Made by a program: the position numbers and the translations under genes
Part shown: positions 10,901 through 20,262 of the stretch, one piece after another
How positions within the stretch are numbered: position 1 is the first letter of the stretch
Layout of the letters: every line of letters starts with the position of its first letter
Assembly: GCA_031772625.1 (NCBI GenBank)
Contig: CM062817.1
Span: forward strand, 952,218,842 to 952,282,841
Direction of reading: 5' to 3'
Length of the DNA stretch: 64,000 nucleotides
DNA from: Pinus tabuliformis
Taxonomy: Eukaryota > Streptophyta > Pinopsida > Pinales > Pinaceae
The notes under the pieces: generated by a model
Database searches by the model: none
Seen by the model: only the letters and a program-made list of their open reading frames with translations
Told to the model about the DNA's origin: nothing

Positions 10901-13900
10901 AGGAACTGGGTGTACGAGATGGAAGCCGTTGTTTCGACTTTGTTTCGTGTCATTTGCTTTCCTCATGAGGGGAAAATCGTTAAGGTTGATCAATTGGACT
11001 ATGCTCCAATCGATCCTCAAGCAACCTCCGACTCTACTGTTCCTTTGGTGGATAACCCTCGCCCGCCGACTGAGAATTTAGGAGTAGGGATGTATTCCTC
11101 ATTGATGGGTACGTTTGATCTTCCCTCTCCTTTTGCAAGAATCAATGCTATTTCATCATCCAAGGAATCTTCTCGAGAGGGGTTCTTCCGAACTCATCAT
11201 TTTTCCGACCCTTGGACCTTGCCTTCACCTACGACCACATTAGTTGAAGGGCAAGTTAATGGAATGGCGTTTCCTATATCTGCAGCTGAGCTTAGATATC
11301 AGGCTATCGTAGACTCTGCAGATAACCATTCTACTCCCTTTTCCGAAGAGGAGCTAGATGGTCATGTGGCCCCCGCTTGGAGCTTTGATTCTAACTCTGC
11401 CTTGGACTGCTTAGATTCGGTTCTACCTTCTGAAGAAGCAATCCTCGAAATTATGATGGGTATAGATCGACCTTGGGAAGACTTACACCATCGCTCATAT
11501 TTTCTTCCTCCATTGCAGGAAGTAGAATCTAGATTCTCCGAGCTCGTTGGTAGTGATGTTTGTACGGTATCGAACCCTTTGGCTCCAACACACACACGCG
11601 CTGAAGGTAATATGTCGGTAATCTCAAAAACGATACCTATAAACATCTCTAAAAATCCTAACATCATCGAGAATATCTTCATCGGAAGTGAGTGTTCCCC
11701 TGAAGAAATTCAAATTTACACCGACCTATTCAAGGAATATCGTGATGTATTTGCTTGGTCTTATGAGGAAATGCCCGGCATTGATCCTTCTATAGTCCAA
11801 CATGAGATCAAGACGTACGAAAACGCAAAACCGATTCGTCAAAGGCTTCGGCCGGTTAACCCTAGGAAAGCAGCGGCTATCAAAGCTGAGGTTGAGAAGC
11901 TGCTAAGGGCGAGTTTTATATACCCTGTTCCTCTTACGGATTGGGTTTCGAATCCAGTCCCTGTGGACAAAAAGCAAGGAACAATCCGCGTATGCATCGA
12001 TTTTAGGGACTTAAACAAGGCTTGTCCAAAAGACAATTACCCCACGCCATTTATAGATCAAATTATTGACGAGTGTGCGGGTAATGCGATTTTCTCCTTT
12101 ATGGATGGTTTCTCAGGTTATAATCAAATCTCTATCCGTCCTGAGGATCAGCATAAGACTGCCTTCATATGTCCCTGGGGTACCTTTGCATATCGGAAGA
12201 TGCCCTTCGGTCTTAAAAATGCTGGAGCCACCTTCCAGCGGGCCATGTCATACGCTTTCCACGACATCAAACATATCATCGAGGCATACTTAGATGATCT
12301 CGCTGCTCGTTCTCGCAAGAGAACTGATCATCCTAGTCATCTTCGATTAGTCTTTGAGCGATGTCGTTTTTACAAAATCCGGTTGAATCCTAATAAGTGC
12401 GTTTTCGCGGTTACATCAGGTCGGTTGTTAGGGTTTATAGTTTCCAATGAAGGGATACGAGTTGATCCCTTCAAGGTTGAGGCAATAGTTCAGTTGCCTC
12501 CCCCGTCTTCAATTCGTCAACTTCAAAGTCTTCAAGGGAAGGCCAATTTCTTAAGAAGGTTTATAGCAAACTATGCCGAGATCACTAAAGGGTTCATGCG
12601 TTTGCTACGGAAAGGAGTTCCATTCCTGTGGGACGACTTTGCGCAGCGGTCGTTTGATGCTTTGAAAAAGGCATTAGTCTCTGCCCCGCTTTTGAGTCCA
12701 CCGGATTACGGTAGAGACTTCCTTTTATATCTCGCTGCCGCAGAATCTACCATTGGTATGGTTCTAGTTCAGGAAGACGATGCTCTTGTCGAGCACGTGG
12801 TTTATTATTTGAGCCGAGGCTTGATAGGCCCTGAACTCCGCTATTCTCCTGTTGAGAAGTTGGCCTTGGCAGCAGTCCATGCTGTCCAGAGGCTCCGTCA
12901 TTACATTTTGCTACGCAAAACTTTTGTCTTAGCGGCGGTCAATCCATTCCAGTTTGTCCTCAGTAGGCGAGTGATTGGGGGCAAATATAATAGATGGATA
13001 GTCATTTTACAAGAATTCGACCTCGAGTTCTTGTCCGCCAAGTCTAAGAAATCTATGGTCTTCGCGGAGCTAATTTCTGAGCTTCCTTGTGGAGAGGATG
13101 TTGTTTATGAGGAAAGTTTACCCGACGAACATATATTCCTCATCTCTTCACAAGACCCTTGGTATGGAGATATCATTGTTTATCTCCAGACTTCGAAGTT
13201 TCCCTCTACTTCCTCCAAGGATGAACGTCGCAAGTTACGTCACCTGGCTAAAAACTATGTTATCATTGGTGACACTTTATACCGTCGAGGGGTTGATTCA
13301 ATTCTTCGACGTTGTTTAACCTTAGAGGAAGCAGAGTCTGTTCTTAATGATTGCCACAGTGGAGCTTGTGGTGGTCATCTATCCGGGCTTGCTACAGCCC
13401 AGCGCATCTTACGTGCCGGCTACTTTTGGCCTTCACTCTTTAAGGACTGTGTGGAAGCGGTAAAACGCTGTCACCCGTGTCAAATTTTTACTCGCAAGAT
13501 GCGCGCGCATCCAGCTCCCCTTTTTCCCGTTGTCACCGTTGGTCCCTTTACGAAGTGGGGTATTGATTTTACGACTTGTAATCCGCCTTCAGCGGCAAAT
13601 CACAAGTACATTATCGTGGCTGTAGACTACTTTACAAAGTGGGCTGAAGCCATGCCTACTTATAAGAACGACAGTGACACGGCAGCTTTGTTTCTTTTCA
13701 ATCAAGTTATCTCAAGATTCGGTATCCCAAGAGAGATTGTCACTGACCATGGCAGTCATTTCCAAAATCAGCTAATGTCCGAATTGGCTTTTAAATTAGG
13801 TTTCCGTCAAGAGCATTCGTCTCCTTACTATCCTCAGGCCAATGGACAGGTCGAGGCGGTCAATAAAACTCTTAAGACGATACTCCAACGGACAATCGAT

Positions 13901-14404
13901 AAAAATCGGTCCAATTGGCACATTATGTTGTATCCGGCTCTTTGGGCATACCGAACCTCCGTTAAAACGGCTACTGGTTTTACTCCTTTTCAGTTAGTTT
14001 ACGGGGTGGAATCTATCTTTCCGGTCGAATGTGAAATTCCATCTCTGAAATTGGCTGTCGAGCTTCTTCCTGAGACTTCGAGTCTCGAGGAGCGCCTAGT
14101 TCATCTGGAACATCTCGATGAGCAGCGTCGAGATGCTGCCACGACGAATGAGGCCCATAAGAAAAGGGTCAAAACTCAGTATGATAAGTCTGTCAGACCT
14201 CGTGTTTTTTCTGAAGGTGACCTTGTCTTGGTCTATGACCAAGATAAGGACGCCTTGGGGGCAGGCAAATTCAAGCCTATGTGGTACGGTCCTTTCATTA
14301 TCAAACGAGTCTTAGAAAAAGGATCGTATGAGTTAATTGATTTCGAAGGAAACAAGCTGGCGGAGCCCCGAAATGGGCTCTATTTAAAGAAGTATTTTGC
14401 TTAG
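7964..14404 (+). CDS. gag-pol: Tat gypsy Gag-Pol polyprotein
   Basis: One 2146-codon frame encodes the structural and replication enzymes. An S/G/Q-rich N-terminal third is followed by a gag domain (about residues 410-570), an unusual zinc knuckle CKLCSGDHLTHLC (695-707, spacing C-2-C-3-H-4-C), and an aspartic protease with D907 in IDEGAST. The reverse transcriptase has Y1442-L-D-D. A first RNase H and then an integrase with an H-H-C-C finger and D1868, D1928, E1964 (35 residues between the last two) complete it. That RNase H looks dead: YLAAAE at 1589 lacks the first Asp, and N1660 replaces the Asp of the ADP motif. The frame begins at GTG with no in-frame ATG until codon 127, and a TAA stands upstream at 7940-7942. 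An A-to-G change in an original aaaATGGct start is the simplest explanation. The frame ends with TAG at 14402-14404. Confidence 0.93.
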   Translation: MADRSPRRSRRLRGLSPPSLEPSPRRRRGNTTGGVRPTPADASGIDPPLGDISGQARPGTFEQERDAPVFSQVRFQAEDNVEVEELSESLVIPNSPLPSSYPDVLQYVGPPLYRPASPGYATRLPFMITTGSMASTSAATMQTPTSVQGGGTISIPSASLFGSFASTSLVGSTSIPSTSGNAQTNAFSTGSFLFGTQSQGIPSVPFNAATSMMGGSASFQGFPFGSGHIPHSNPTVGSMPFSSIGQSSNPFQGWNNPGASNAGTANPFIGQQGSRPYSTVSMFQSIPPLASAWNPYQGLSTPYNSIGGNFASYGAYTAGFGQTPNFAGPQGLPFGSAGSTGHLGQPGASQIPGQSFQNLGSSAQSGWNPLGPPRLPFLATLNLPDLTKLTNDPIRYNPAWPPVPTKLPSDIPKFEGKSGEDPGDHVTTFHLWCSSNSLIEDSVRLRLFQRTLTGNAAKWYIELPGGSFTSFADLANIFLNHFQLPVRYDAGTELLATFRQDKATHISDHIQEWRRRKRLIKAEIPPEYRLEWFLKSLQPEISKDVSMSGVYSEEQAIFRAQQLELIYSQSGILQKYLPDAPGSKVDLAKPKPGPHADGIVGSVDSTTVNLLNQLQQLSLQTAPNNQVTMSSPPASQNSSINAVQSNNPKGNQNSDGKKKGRGKKKNSDGKPDANKSGNNAGGGKGESRKKVKFPCKLCSGDHLTHLCPKIEDAQRLLAQQGTSSSQAVLTNPFPQGQQLLAGANSNPGTSSGGNQEGEKASNVFMMGSNVNVTTRSRDYGEAETSKDKTVPGSNDLHIERPPVETVPRIPKGSAKRATINPNARAAQNYSIVEDLAQSPCAMSALEVLQSCPSQRSALLSAIGAVDSANSLVLSFDMSNVKKRLPHHMAFQVKSTYRKINIFRTVIDEGASTCVMSMSCWKAIGSPSAVPSPTVLTAFDGHSHKPHGIIPAFPICVGGKVVNIEVEVVDANLDYNLLLGRNWVYEMEAVVSTLFRVICFPHEGKIVKVDQLDYAPIDPQATSDSTVPLVDNPRPPTENLGVGMYSSLMGTFDLPSPFARINAISSSKESSREGFFRTHHFSDPWTLPSPTTTLVEGQVNGMAFPISAAELRYQAIVDSADNHSTPFSEEELDGHVAPAWSFDSNSALDCLDSVLPSEEAILEIMMGIDRPWEDLHHRSYFLPPLQEVESRFSELVGSDVCTVSNPLAPTHTRAEGNMSVISKTIPINISKNPNIIENIFIGSECSPEEIQIYTDLFKEYRDVFAWSYEEMPGIDPSIVQHEIKTYENAKPIRQRLRPVNPRKAAAIKAEVEKLLRASFIYPVPLTDWVSNPVPVDKKQGTIRVCIDFRDLNKACPKDNYPTPFIDQIIDECAGNAIFSFMDGFSGYNQISIRPEDQHKTAFICPWGTFAYRKMPFGLKNAGATFQRAMSYAFHDIKHIIEAYLDDLAARSRKRTDHPSHLRLVFERCRFYKIRLNPNKCVFAVTSGRLLGFIVSNEGIRVDPFKVEAIVQLPPPSSIRQLQSLQGKANFLRRFIANYAEITKGFMRLLRKGVPFLWDDFAQRSFDALKKALVSAPLLSPPDYGRDFLLYLAAAESTIGMVLVQEDDALVEHVVYYLSRGLIGPELRYSPVEKLALAAVHAVQRLRHYILLRKTFVLAAVNPFQFVLSRRVIGGKYNRWIVILQEFDLEFLSAKSKKSMVFAELISELPCGEDVVYEESLPDEHIFLISSQDPWYGDIIVYLQTSKFPSTSSKDERRKLRHLAKNYVIIGDTLYRRGVDSILRRCLTLEEAESVLNDCHSGACGGHLSGLATAQRILRAGYFWPSLFKDCVEAVKRCHPCQIFTRKMRAHPAPLFPVVTVGPFTKWGIDFTTCNPPSAANHKYIIVAVDYFTKWAEAMPTYKNDSDTAALFLFNQVISRFGIPREIVTDHGSHFQNQLMSELAFKLGFRQEHSSPYYPQANGQVEAVNKTLKTILQRTIDKNRSNWHIMLYPALWAYRTSVKTATGFTPFQLVYGVESIFPVECEIPSLKLAVELLPETSSLEERLVHLEHLDEQRRDAATTNEAHKKRVKTQYDKSVRPRVFSEGDLVLVYDQDKDALGAGKFKPMWYGPFIIKRVLEKGSYELIDFEGNKLAEPRNGLYLKKYFA

Positions 14405-14416
14405 TTTTACCAGGCA

Positions 14417-14932
14417 ATGGCTTCTTTGTATTTTATGTATATTTGTACATATTTCATCGAGCGTTTTTTTGATATCAGCACTTTTGGTCTGCTTTGGCAG
14501 GTGTTGATGGATGATTTGGTTTATTTTGGATTCGCCGATGGTGCTAGTCGGCACACTCGGAATCTTGCTTCCGCAGCTTGGGTACTTTATTACCCATCTG
14601 GTCAGTTGATGACATCGAGAGGCGTGTGTATCGGTCCTGCTTCAAACAATATGGCCGAGTATACAGCTGTTATCAATTTATTATCCGAGGCAATCTCTTA
14701 CGGGATCGACTCGTTGGTAGTGTATCTTGATTCTCAATTGATAGTGTCTCAGTTAAATAACATTTATCGGGTTAGAGATCCATCATTATATCGCCAATAT
14801 TTAAGGGTGAGGTTGTTGCAAAGATCATTTATTTACATTAATTATTTGCACATTCCAAGATCTCAAAATTGGTTAGCTGATTCTATCGCTAATCAAGCAT
14901 TAGACTGGCATATCAATCATTCATCATCATAA
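14417..14932 (+). CDS. Archaeal-type RNase H (second RNase H of the Tat element)
   Basis: This 171-residue protein should remove the RNA strand during reverse transcription. All four catalytic acids are present: D41 in GFADGAS, E81 in NNMAEYTA, D105 in VYLDSQL and D155 in WLADSIA. This pattern is the archaeal/type-I RNase H fold known as the extra domain of Tat elements. The frame is the same as that of gag-pol, and only the TAG at 14402-14404 and four sense codons separate them. It could therefore be reached by stop readthrough, by re-initiation (the ATG context gcaATGG is strong), or from a spliced RNA. A pyrimidine-rich stretch ending ..tttggcag at 14500 resembles a splice acceptor just before M31. 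The first 30 residues are hydrophobic and may not be part of the enzyme. Confidence 0.88.
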   Translation: MASLYFMYICTYFIERFFDISTFGLLWQVLMDDLVYFGFADGASRHTRNLASAAWVLYYPSGQLMTSRGVCIGPASNNMAEYTAVINLLSEAISYGIDSLVVYLDSQLIVSQLNNIYRVRDPSLYRQYLRVRLLQRSFIYINYLHIPRSQNWLADSIANQALDWHINHSSS

Positions 14933-15055
14933 AATCATGCATCAAAAAGTCAAACTGTATATATATATATATCACAAAGCGTCTCGAGTGTACATATGTG
15001 TGTCCAAAAATATACAAAATTGGGACTCAAATGCCCATAATCATGTCAGGCATAT
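14933..15055. other. Short spacer with (AT)n tract
   Basis: Between the RNase H stop and the end of the antisense gene lies an AT dinucleotide run near 14958-14972. It is the likely meeting point of the sense and antisense transcripts. Confidence 0.4.
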
Positions 15056-16303
15056 CTAATGCCTCGGCTCTGGATGAGCAGCTAAATAACTAACTATAGC
15101 ATTGGCCACGCGCCGAAAAACGCGAACCCAGTCACGTGGCATCCCAACCACATGACGCTGCATATCTGGAGGAAGGTCCTCTATCTCGGCCATCGGTACT
15201 TGATAGCTCAATCTCGCCAAGTGTCGCTGCACGTTGGCGAGGGTCCTTTCCGCATCCGCAGCCGCCTCTTCGGCTCCTCGGCCACGCCGTCCGTGCCGTG
15301 GGAATCCATCTGGTCGCACAGGCCCAATGTCTGAAACATGATCATCATATCAGTCATTTGAATCTCATCAAAAAATATATTTTTCAAAGTTCATCATTAT
15401 GCTTGAAAAATCCTAAAAATCATAAAATCATAAAAATCAAAAAATCTTACCGATCTCGCCCCATGCTGCATCTGGTGGCAGTACTAGGTCAGGATCTCCT
15501 CGGAAATCCAGTCCAGCATAGGGGTAGTCGTCTATGGCGATGATCTGTTGCTCCCACCAAGCAAAAAAGTCGTCGTCGAATGCATTCCTGGGCACTTCCC
15601 CACCCCCCAGACGTTTCATCAAGTCAGCCCACCGGCCCATACGTGGATCACGTGGACTGCTGATGGGAACTGCTACCCTGGGACGGAGTGCAGGAACCTT
15701 CTCGAAGAAAAATGTGCATAAAATGGTCCCATACCCAAAGTTCTTGGTCTGTCCCTTCCTGATAGAAGCAAGCTGCTCCTTCATGTTGGCAAGTAGGGGA
15801 GTACACCAGTCAAACACCGTGGTGAGACAGTCCACTGCTACGCTCATGTTTACTCGTGATGCCTGATGTAGCGAAGATGACCCGTTCACTCGAGCTATGG
15901 TGAACAGGATTATCCGCAGTGACAAACTCGCCACGTGTGGGATCGAGATCTGACTCCCGACCTTCCGATGACCTGGGCAGTAAAGTTGTACATAGTCGTC
16001 TACGCTGAGACTATTCCGGGTCCTGCCCCGGGAGTGGACTACCTCTCCCCTTCGGGAAAGGCCCGTGATGAAATATATATCTTCCACTTCTATCCTGAGT
16101 GGCATTTGATCAATCATAAAAGCTTCTTCCTCGACATCCCAGTAATCAATAAGTCTCTCGAGCAGACGCACATTTGCTTTCATATTCGGCAATTTAAAGA
16201 ATTTTAACAATCCGCATCCCCGTAAGGCATCTAATGCCTCATCATTCTCCATAACTTCATTATCTACAGCTGAGTGCTCTCTTTCACGCCATGTGAGAGT
16301 CAT
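15056..16303 (-). CDS. Antisense spliced gene of the Tat element, plant-mobile-domain-like
   Basis: Two exons on the minus strand, 16303-15451 and 15330-15056, are joined across a 120 bp GT-AG intron. The exons total 1128 nt, an exact multiple of three, giving 375 residues; splicing skips a stop that would end exon 1 within the intron. Residues 46-87 follow the plant mobile domain (PMD) pattern: LLERLIDYWD, then an acidic stretch, then E-V-E-D-I-Y-F-I-T-G-L. Known PMD proteins (MAIN, MAIL1) act in the nucleus, and PMD copies occur in gypsy and Mutator-type elements. Antisense genes downstream of pol are known in Tat relatives such as Grande. The C-terminal exon is Arg/Ala-rich. The start chosen is the first ATG after a splice acceptor-like site at 16305-16306. 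Its role is unknown; a regulatory job is possible. Confidence 0.75.
15331..15450 (-). other. Intron of the antisense gene
   Basis: On the minus strand the donor reads gagatcg|gtaaga and the acceptor ..catgtttcag|acattg, with an AT-rich, T-rich interior of 120 bp. Removing it joins a one-base remainder in exon 1 to exon 2 and makes an Asp codon. This keeps the frame open for another 90 codons. Confidence 0.8.
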
Positions 16304-16304
16304 C

Positions 16305-16536
16305 CTGGAAGAAAAAATCAATTTCATCCATTAGTTTTTTATATAAAAAATTTTCGCTGCGCACACGCGGTTTACCCTATACACAGTCGCGTGTAGGGCC
16401 GTCGTATACGCGATTTATATACATCCAACCCGCGTGTACGCCGCAGAGGAATTTTTTGCAAAAATCTAACGGTGAAACATTAATTAAACTTCCTAAAAAC
16501 TATCACAATTGATTGCAAGACAAGTTTAGTGCTTAC
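16305..16536 (-). other. Probable 5' UTR intron of the antisense gene, with palindrome cluster
   Basis: The minus strand has a consensus donor ccag|gtaagc at 16537/16536 and an acceptor tttcttccag|gatgac at 16305/16304, 232 bp apart. The upstream exon has no ATG, so it would be untranslated. The intron holds four GCGTRTAYACGC-like sites between 16356 and 16441, including cgtatacgcg at 16403-16412 and cgcgtgtacg at 16431-16440. Confidence 0.55.
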
Positions 16537-16639
16537 CTGGAAGTTTTCGGCAAGTTTGAACGGTTGAATAAGTCACGGGGAAAGTTTGCTCCTTTTGCTC
16601 CACAATTTGCTCTCCAAGTCAAACGGTGAAAATGGTAAG

Positions 16640-19230
16640 TTCAAAATTGCTTTTTATAAGTTTTGAAAATGCAAAATTTTTTCAAAATTTTATTTTGTTT
16701 GGTTTCATGTCACTTTTAACTTGGGAGCTTGGAATGTCGAGATTGAGTTGTTTTTCAGGACATTTTGGACATTTTTTCGACGGTTCGAGACGGTTCCATG
16801 ACTGCTGACCCGTCATGGCAGGTATCGTGTTCTCACTGGCATATAGGTTAGGGACACCATTTTTCCGTTGCATTATGCATACTAGCCTCCATTTGACCGA
16901 TACATCTGCCGTAGGGTCGACCCCATCATGTTATGGTTCGCAAGCCATTTTCACTCGCCGATTCTTTAAATCATGACATGATGGTAGAGCCATCCTTTTA
17001 CATGGGCATCCTAGTTAGCACCTCACTGACATTTGTTGCCCATGCTGCTTCGTTTTGAGTAGGCTCGGGAGTCCTCTGTAGTCCCGCCATGACTTATGCG
17101 TTGAAGACTCATTCTTCCTTGCTTCTTCGCTTCGTTCTGGCCTTATACCCTAGAGGCTCCTATGTGTGTTGAGTTGTACTTCTGCATTGCATGTTGACCA
17201 TTTGCACCTTTTGGCCTATAGCCGGCTTCACTTGGACTCGTGTTTAAGCCCACTTTTGACCATGACGTCTGCAAAAATCAACCTTGCATACCCTTGACCT
17301 CTGCAGCTTGACATACCCAGATCCGTGGAAGGGACATACCCCTGAGTGTCACTGACCAGTTTTTCACCTCCCTGCATTGAGCATAGGAACGTTCCTTTCC
17401 CAGGAACTAGAGCATCTGTTTCACCGACACTCGTTCTTTCCACTGTACCATAGCATTCTTTTATTCTTTTTCCGGCTTATCAGAAAAAGACAAAAAAATT
17501 AAATATTCCAAAAAGAGCGGGAACAGGGACATTATTTCCATTTATTGTTGGCAGCTAGAGTCAGTCGTGTCGCCCTTGAACAAAGCACTCGAAACAAAGT
17601 CTCCTCCGCATGGGTGGGATTTAGTCTGACTTAGGTAAGCCATAACCTTGTTATCGAGTCAGTTCTCCCCCGATTGGTTATCTCTTCCAATCATATGGAG
17701 GGTTCGTTCGTGCCTCCTGCATGACGAACTTATACAGATTCATTATATGCTGCCACATAGTCACATTGAGTCGTGCTTTTGTTCAAGGGAAGTTAGCCTG
17801 AGTCGGCCTTTCTGCGGTGTCTCTTGACTCATTTTTCAGTCGGCCATCCCTGGTTGTCAGTGTCATGTCTATTATCACATCAGTTATATTGATCCTTCAC
17901 TCGTGCCGGTTTGAGAAGGTCCCCGTTGACTTCTTGCTGGCGGGTCTTGTCCTTATCGACGACGACACATTGCTCTGAGGGCAGACCTAGAGACCGCACC
18001 CTGGCCCTATTTTCATTATTGGTAGGTCACCTTGTGCTCAGCATCGATCAGTATCATGGGTCTTTGACTGAGTGGTTTCCCTTGTGTTCGACATCAGCAT
18101 ACATTATCACACATTGGGATTCGTGCAGTACCTTGGTTTCCATTTGACCCTATTGGTGGATACCTCGCCTCTGTGTCAGCTTTCATTATTGGTTGGTTCA
18201 GAGGGTTTCTGCCGTGCGCTAGCCACATCTTGTGTACGCCGGAAACGTACTTTCGGTTGGGTTACTACATCTTTTTCGTCCGATTCCTTCCACATTATTG
18301 GCCTACGGGTTACACTCGCGCTAGATTGATGGAGGATGCCTTAATGCCTTCCTTCTAGCGGATCTTTCCCTATCGACTACGACTCATTGCTCTGGGGCAA
18401 AGATCTAGAGTCCATTTGGCAGTACCTTGGGGTTTGCAGTCATTAGTGGCAGATTCCTCGCTATCGACAGTGGGAAACTATCATTGTCTCCTGATTGATA
18501 GATTCTTACAGGTGTTCGACTTCAGCTCATTTATTCACACTTGTTAGATTGTACTGGGTACCTTGACGCTCATTATCATTATCGGTGAGTAGTCTCGCGT
18601 TTGTTAACGGTATACATCAATGACCGGTAATCAAACGATTTCTCACATGGTCGACTTCAGATCATTTATTCCCATGATGTAGAAATGTACCACGGCGGTC
18701 GGTGAAGACCTCAGGTTGTATCAGCATTCATTGGTTCACTTGACAGTTGCTCCTGTTGCTGCTAGTTGATACCATTCCACCTTATATGTTGCAGTCAGTC
18801 ATGGCGACATTTTATATGCTGGCACCTGAGTTTGCAGTGTAGTACCATCCTATTCCATCATGTTCAGTTGGTACCTTATGGGATCAGTCTTTGATTTCAG
18901 TGATCCGTTGCATCTTTCAGCATCATTGACAGTTTTATATGTGATATTCAGACATGTACTTACTCATTATGATCAGATGATCCATTATGTATTTTTACAG
19001 TCATTTATACTTGTATACTTAGTGGATCCGCTTGTACTTGATATGCGGACATGCTTTACTTTTCCTGAGCATGGGTATGCCCGCCTCAGACAGTGTTTCT
19101 TTCTGATCTCCTTTCGGTGGCTTGGCAGGCTGAATTCCGGTGAAGTCCTCCTCGGTTTTTTGGCGGAGTTCCTTTCCTTGTACTTACTTAATGTATTTCG
19201 GCCATCATGTTCCCCTTCTGACCTCATACA
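16640..19230 (+). other. Non-coding 3' region of the Tat element with degenerate repeats
   Basis: About 2.6 kb without a convincing gene. Phrases such as cattattggt, cagtaccttgg, ttcgacttcag and gatcatttatt recur in varied order, as in strongly diverged tandem repeats. Tat/Ogre elements often carry tandem repeats here. Open frames of 60-120 codons look accidental. Confidence 0.5.
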
Positions 19231-19242
19231 TTAGGGGGCATC
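19229..19242 (+). other. Polypurine tract of the gypsy element
   Basis: The G-run in cattagggggcatc stands directly before the 3' LTR and is the expected plus-strand primer. Confidence 0.65.
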
Positions 19243-20257
19243 TGTTATAGCTCCAAATCTCACTCTTATGGTTTGTGATGCTGCACTTATGGCCTAGGGC
19301 AACCCCTCCTTCCAGACCTGGTCCAAAAATTTAAAAAACAGTGTTTTATTCCCTGTACGCGACTTTGCCCTGTGTTAAACGCGTGTACACGCGGGTCTGT
19401 CATACCCAACCCGCGTGTATCTATTAAAACACTTAAAAAAAATATAATTTCCTCTTTTTCGGGCGGTGATCGCGGGTTTACCTGCTGGATCACCTGTTAG
19501 TGCCCGTGGCCCAACTGTTCCCAACCAACTCCTAACTAAAAAACTACTTTGGAGAGGGTATAAAAAGACATCAAAGGGAAGGCCAAAGGGGGAGAGAAAG
19601 GAGAGCAAGATTATTATGCTGAGATTTTTCCCTTAGACCAGGTCTGAAGTCCTTGGTGCATCCTGCACTTCCCCCATTTTGCATAGGAAACCCTTGTTTC
19701 CATGTGTATTGGTGATCATTCATCCTTGACACCATCATTGAGTAAGACTTGGAAGGAGCTCTTGTTGAAGGCTGGAGGCTGGAACGAATCCGGGAGGAAG
19801 CTTGCTTGGAGCCTGCTGAAGGTGTTCAGGTGATATCTTTCCGATATATGTACTTTATTTGCCTTTATATATAAAGAAACACGTCTTTGTTCCTGAATAA
19901 TCTTTCTTTATGCTTATGAGATTCTTGTGTTGAATACTTATGAAAGTAGTTACTTAAAGATTATTTATAACTAACTTTATAGCATAAAGATGATTTATAC
20001 ATAAACTTCTATACATGTACTGTTGATTTCTTTGATTTGTTTGTCTTGCAGGTCAGAGAAAGAAGAAGGGAACTCCAAGAAGGGTTTGCACCCTAACGGT
20101 CTTCTCGGACGTAGGACCTTAGGTATGTACCCTAAAACATTAGGATTTGCTTAAAAGTAAAAAAGATGGCTGTGTGTGAGTGTTTCTTTGTATAAGCAAT
20201 TTTCAGTCTGGTAGAGTCTCAGCCCAAAGGACTCTAGGGGTACTTTCCCTTCAACCA
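19243..20257 (+). repeat. 3' LTR of the Tat gypsy element
   Basis: 1015 bp, identical to 4886-5900 except T instead of C at 19894. It has the same TATA box (19559) and the same 14-base palindrome (19380-19393). It is followed directly by CATAC, the right copy of the target duplication. Confidence 0.96.
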
Positions 20258-20262
20258 CATAC
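20258..20262 (+). repeat. Target site duplication CATAC (right)
   Basis: Exact repeat of 4881-4885. It shows that the gypsy insertion is complete and came by integrase action. Confidence 0.95.

Larger units (their letters stand above)
4886..20257 (+). mobile_element. Tat/Ogre-type Ty3/gypsy retrotransposon, complete
   Basis: A complete 15,372 bp element with two 1015 bp LTRs, a perfect 5 bp target duplication and a tRNA-Arg primer site. It has a long leader, a 6.4 kb gag-pol frame, a separate archaeal-type RNase H frame, a spliced antisense gene, a 2.6 kb non-coding 3' region with degenerate repeats, and a polypurine tract. The second RNase H, the long untranslated regions and the antisense ORF place it in the Tat lineage, as in Ogre, Retand and Grande. 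I found one difference between the LTRs (C at 5537, T at 19894), so the insertion is young. The one visible defect in the main frame is GTG in place of ATG at the expected gag start. Confidence 0.95.

Noticed and set aside
14392..14500. Simple intron joining pol to the second RNase H with donor at 14392
   Set aside because: It would be 109 bases and shift the frame into an early stop; another donor or readthrough would be needed.
14417..14506. Signal peptide or envelope-like membrane segment before the RNase H
   Set aside because: The hydrophobic 30 residues lie before a soluble enzyme and just after a stop; no envelope ORF is present, and they may be untranslated.
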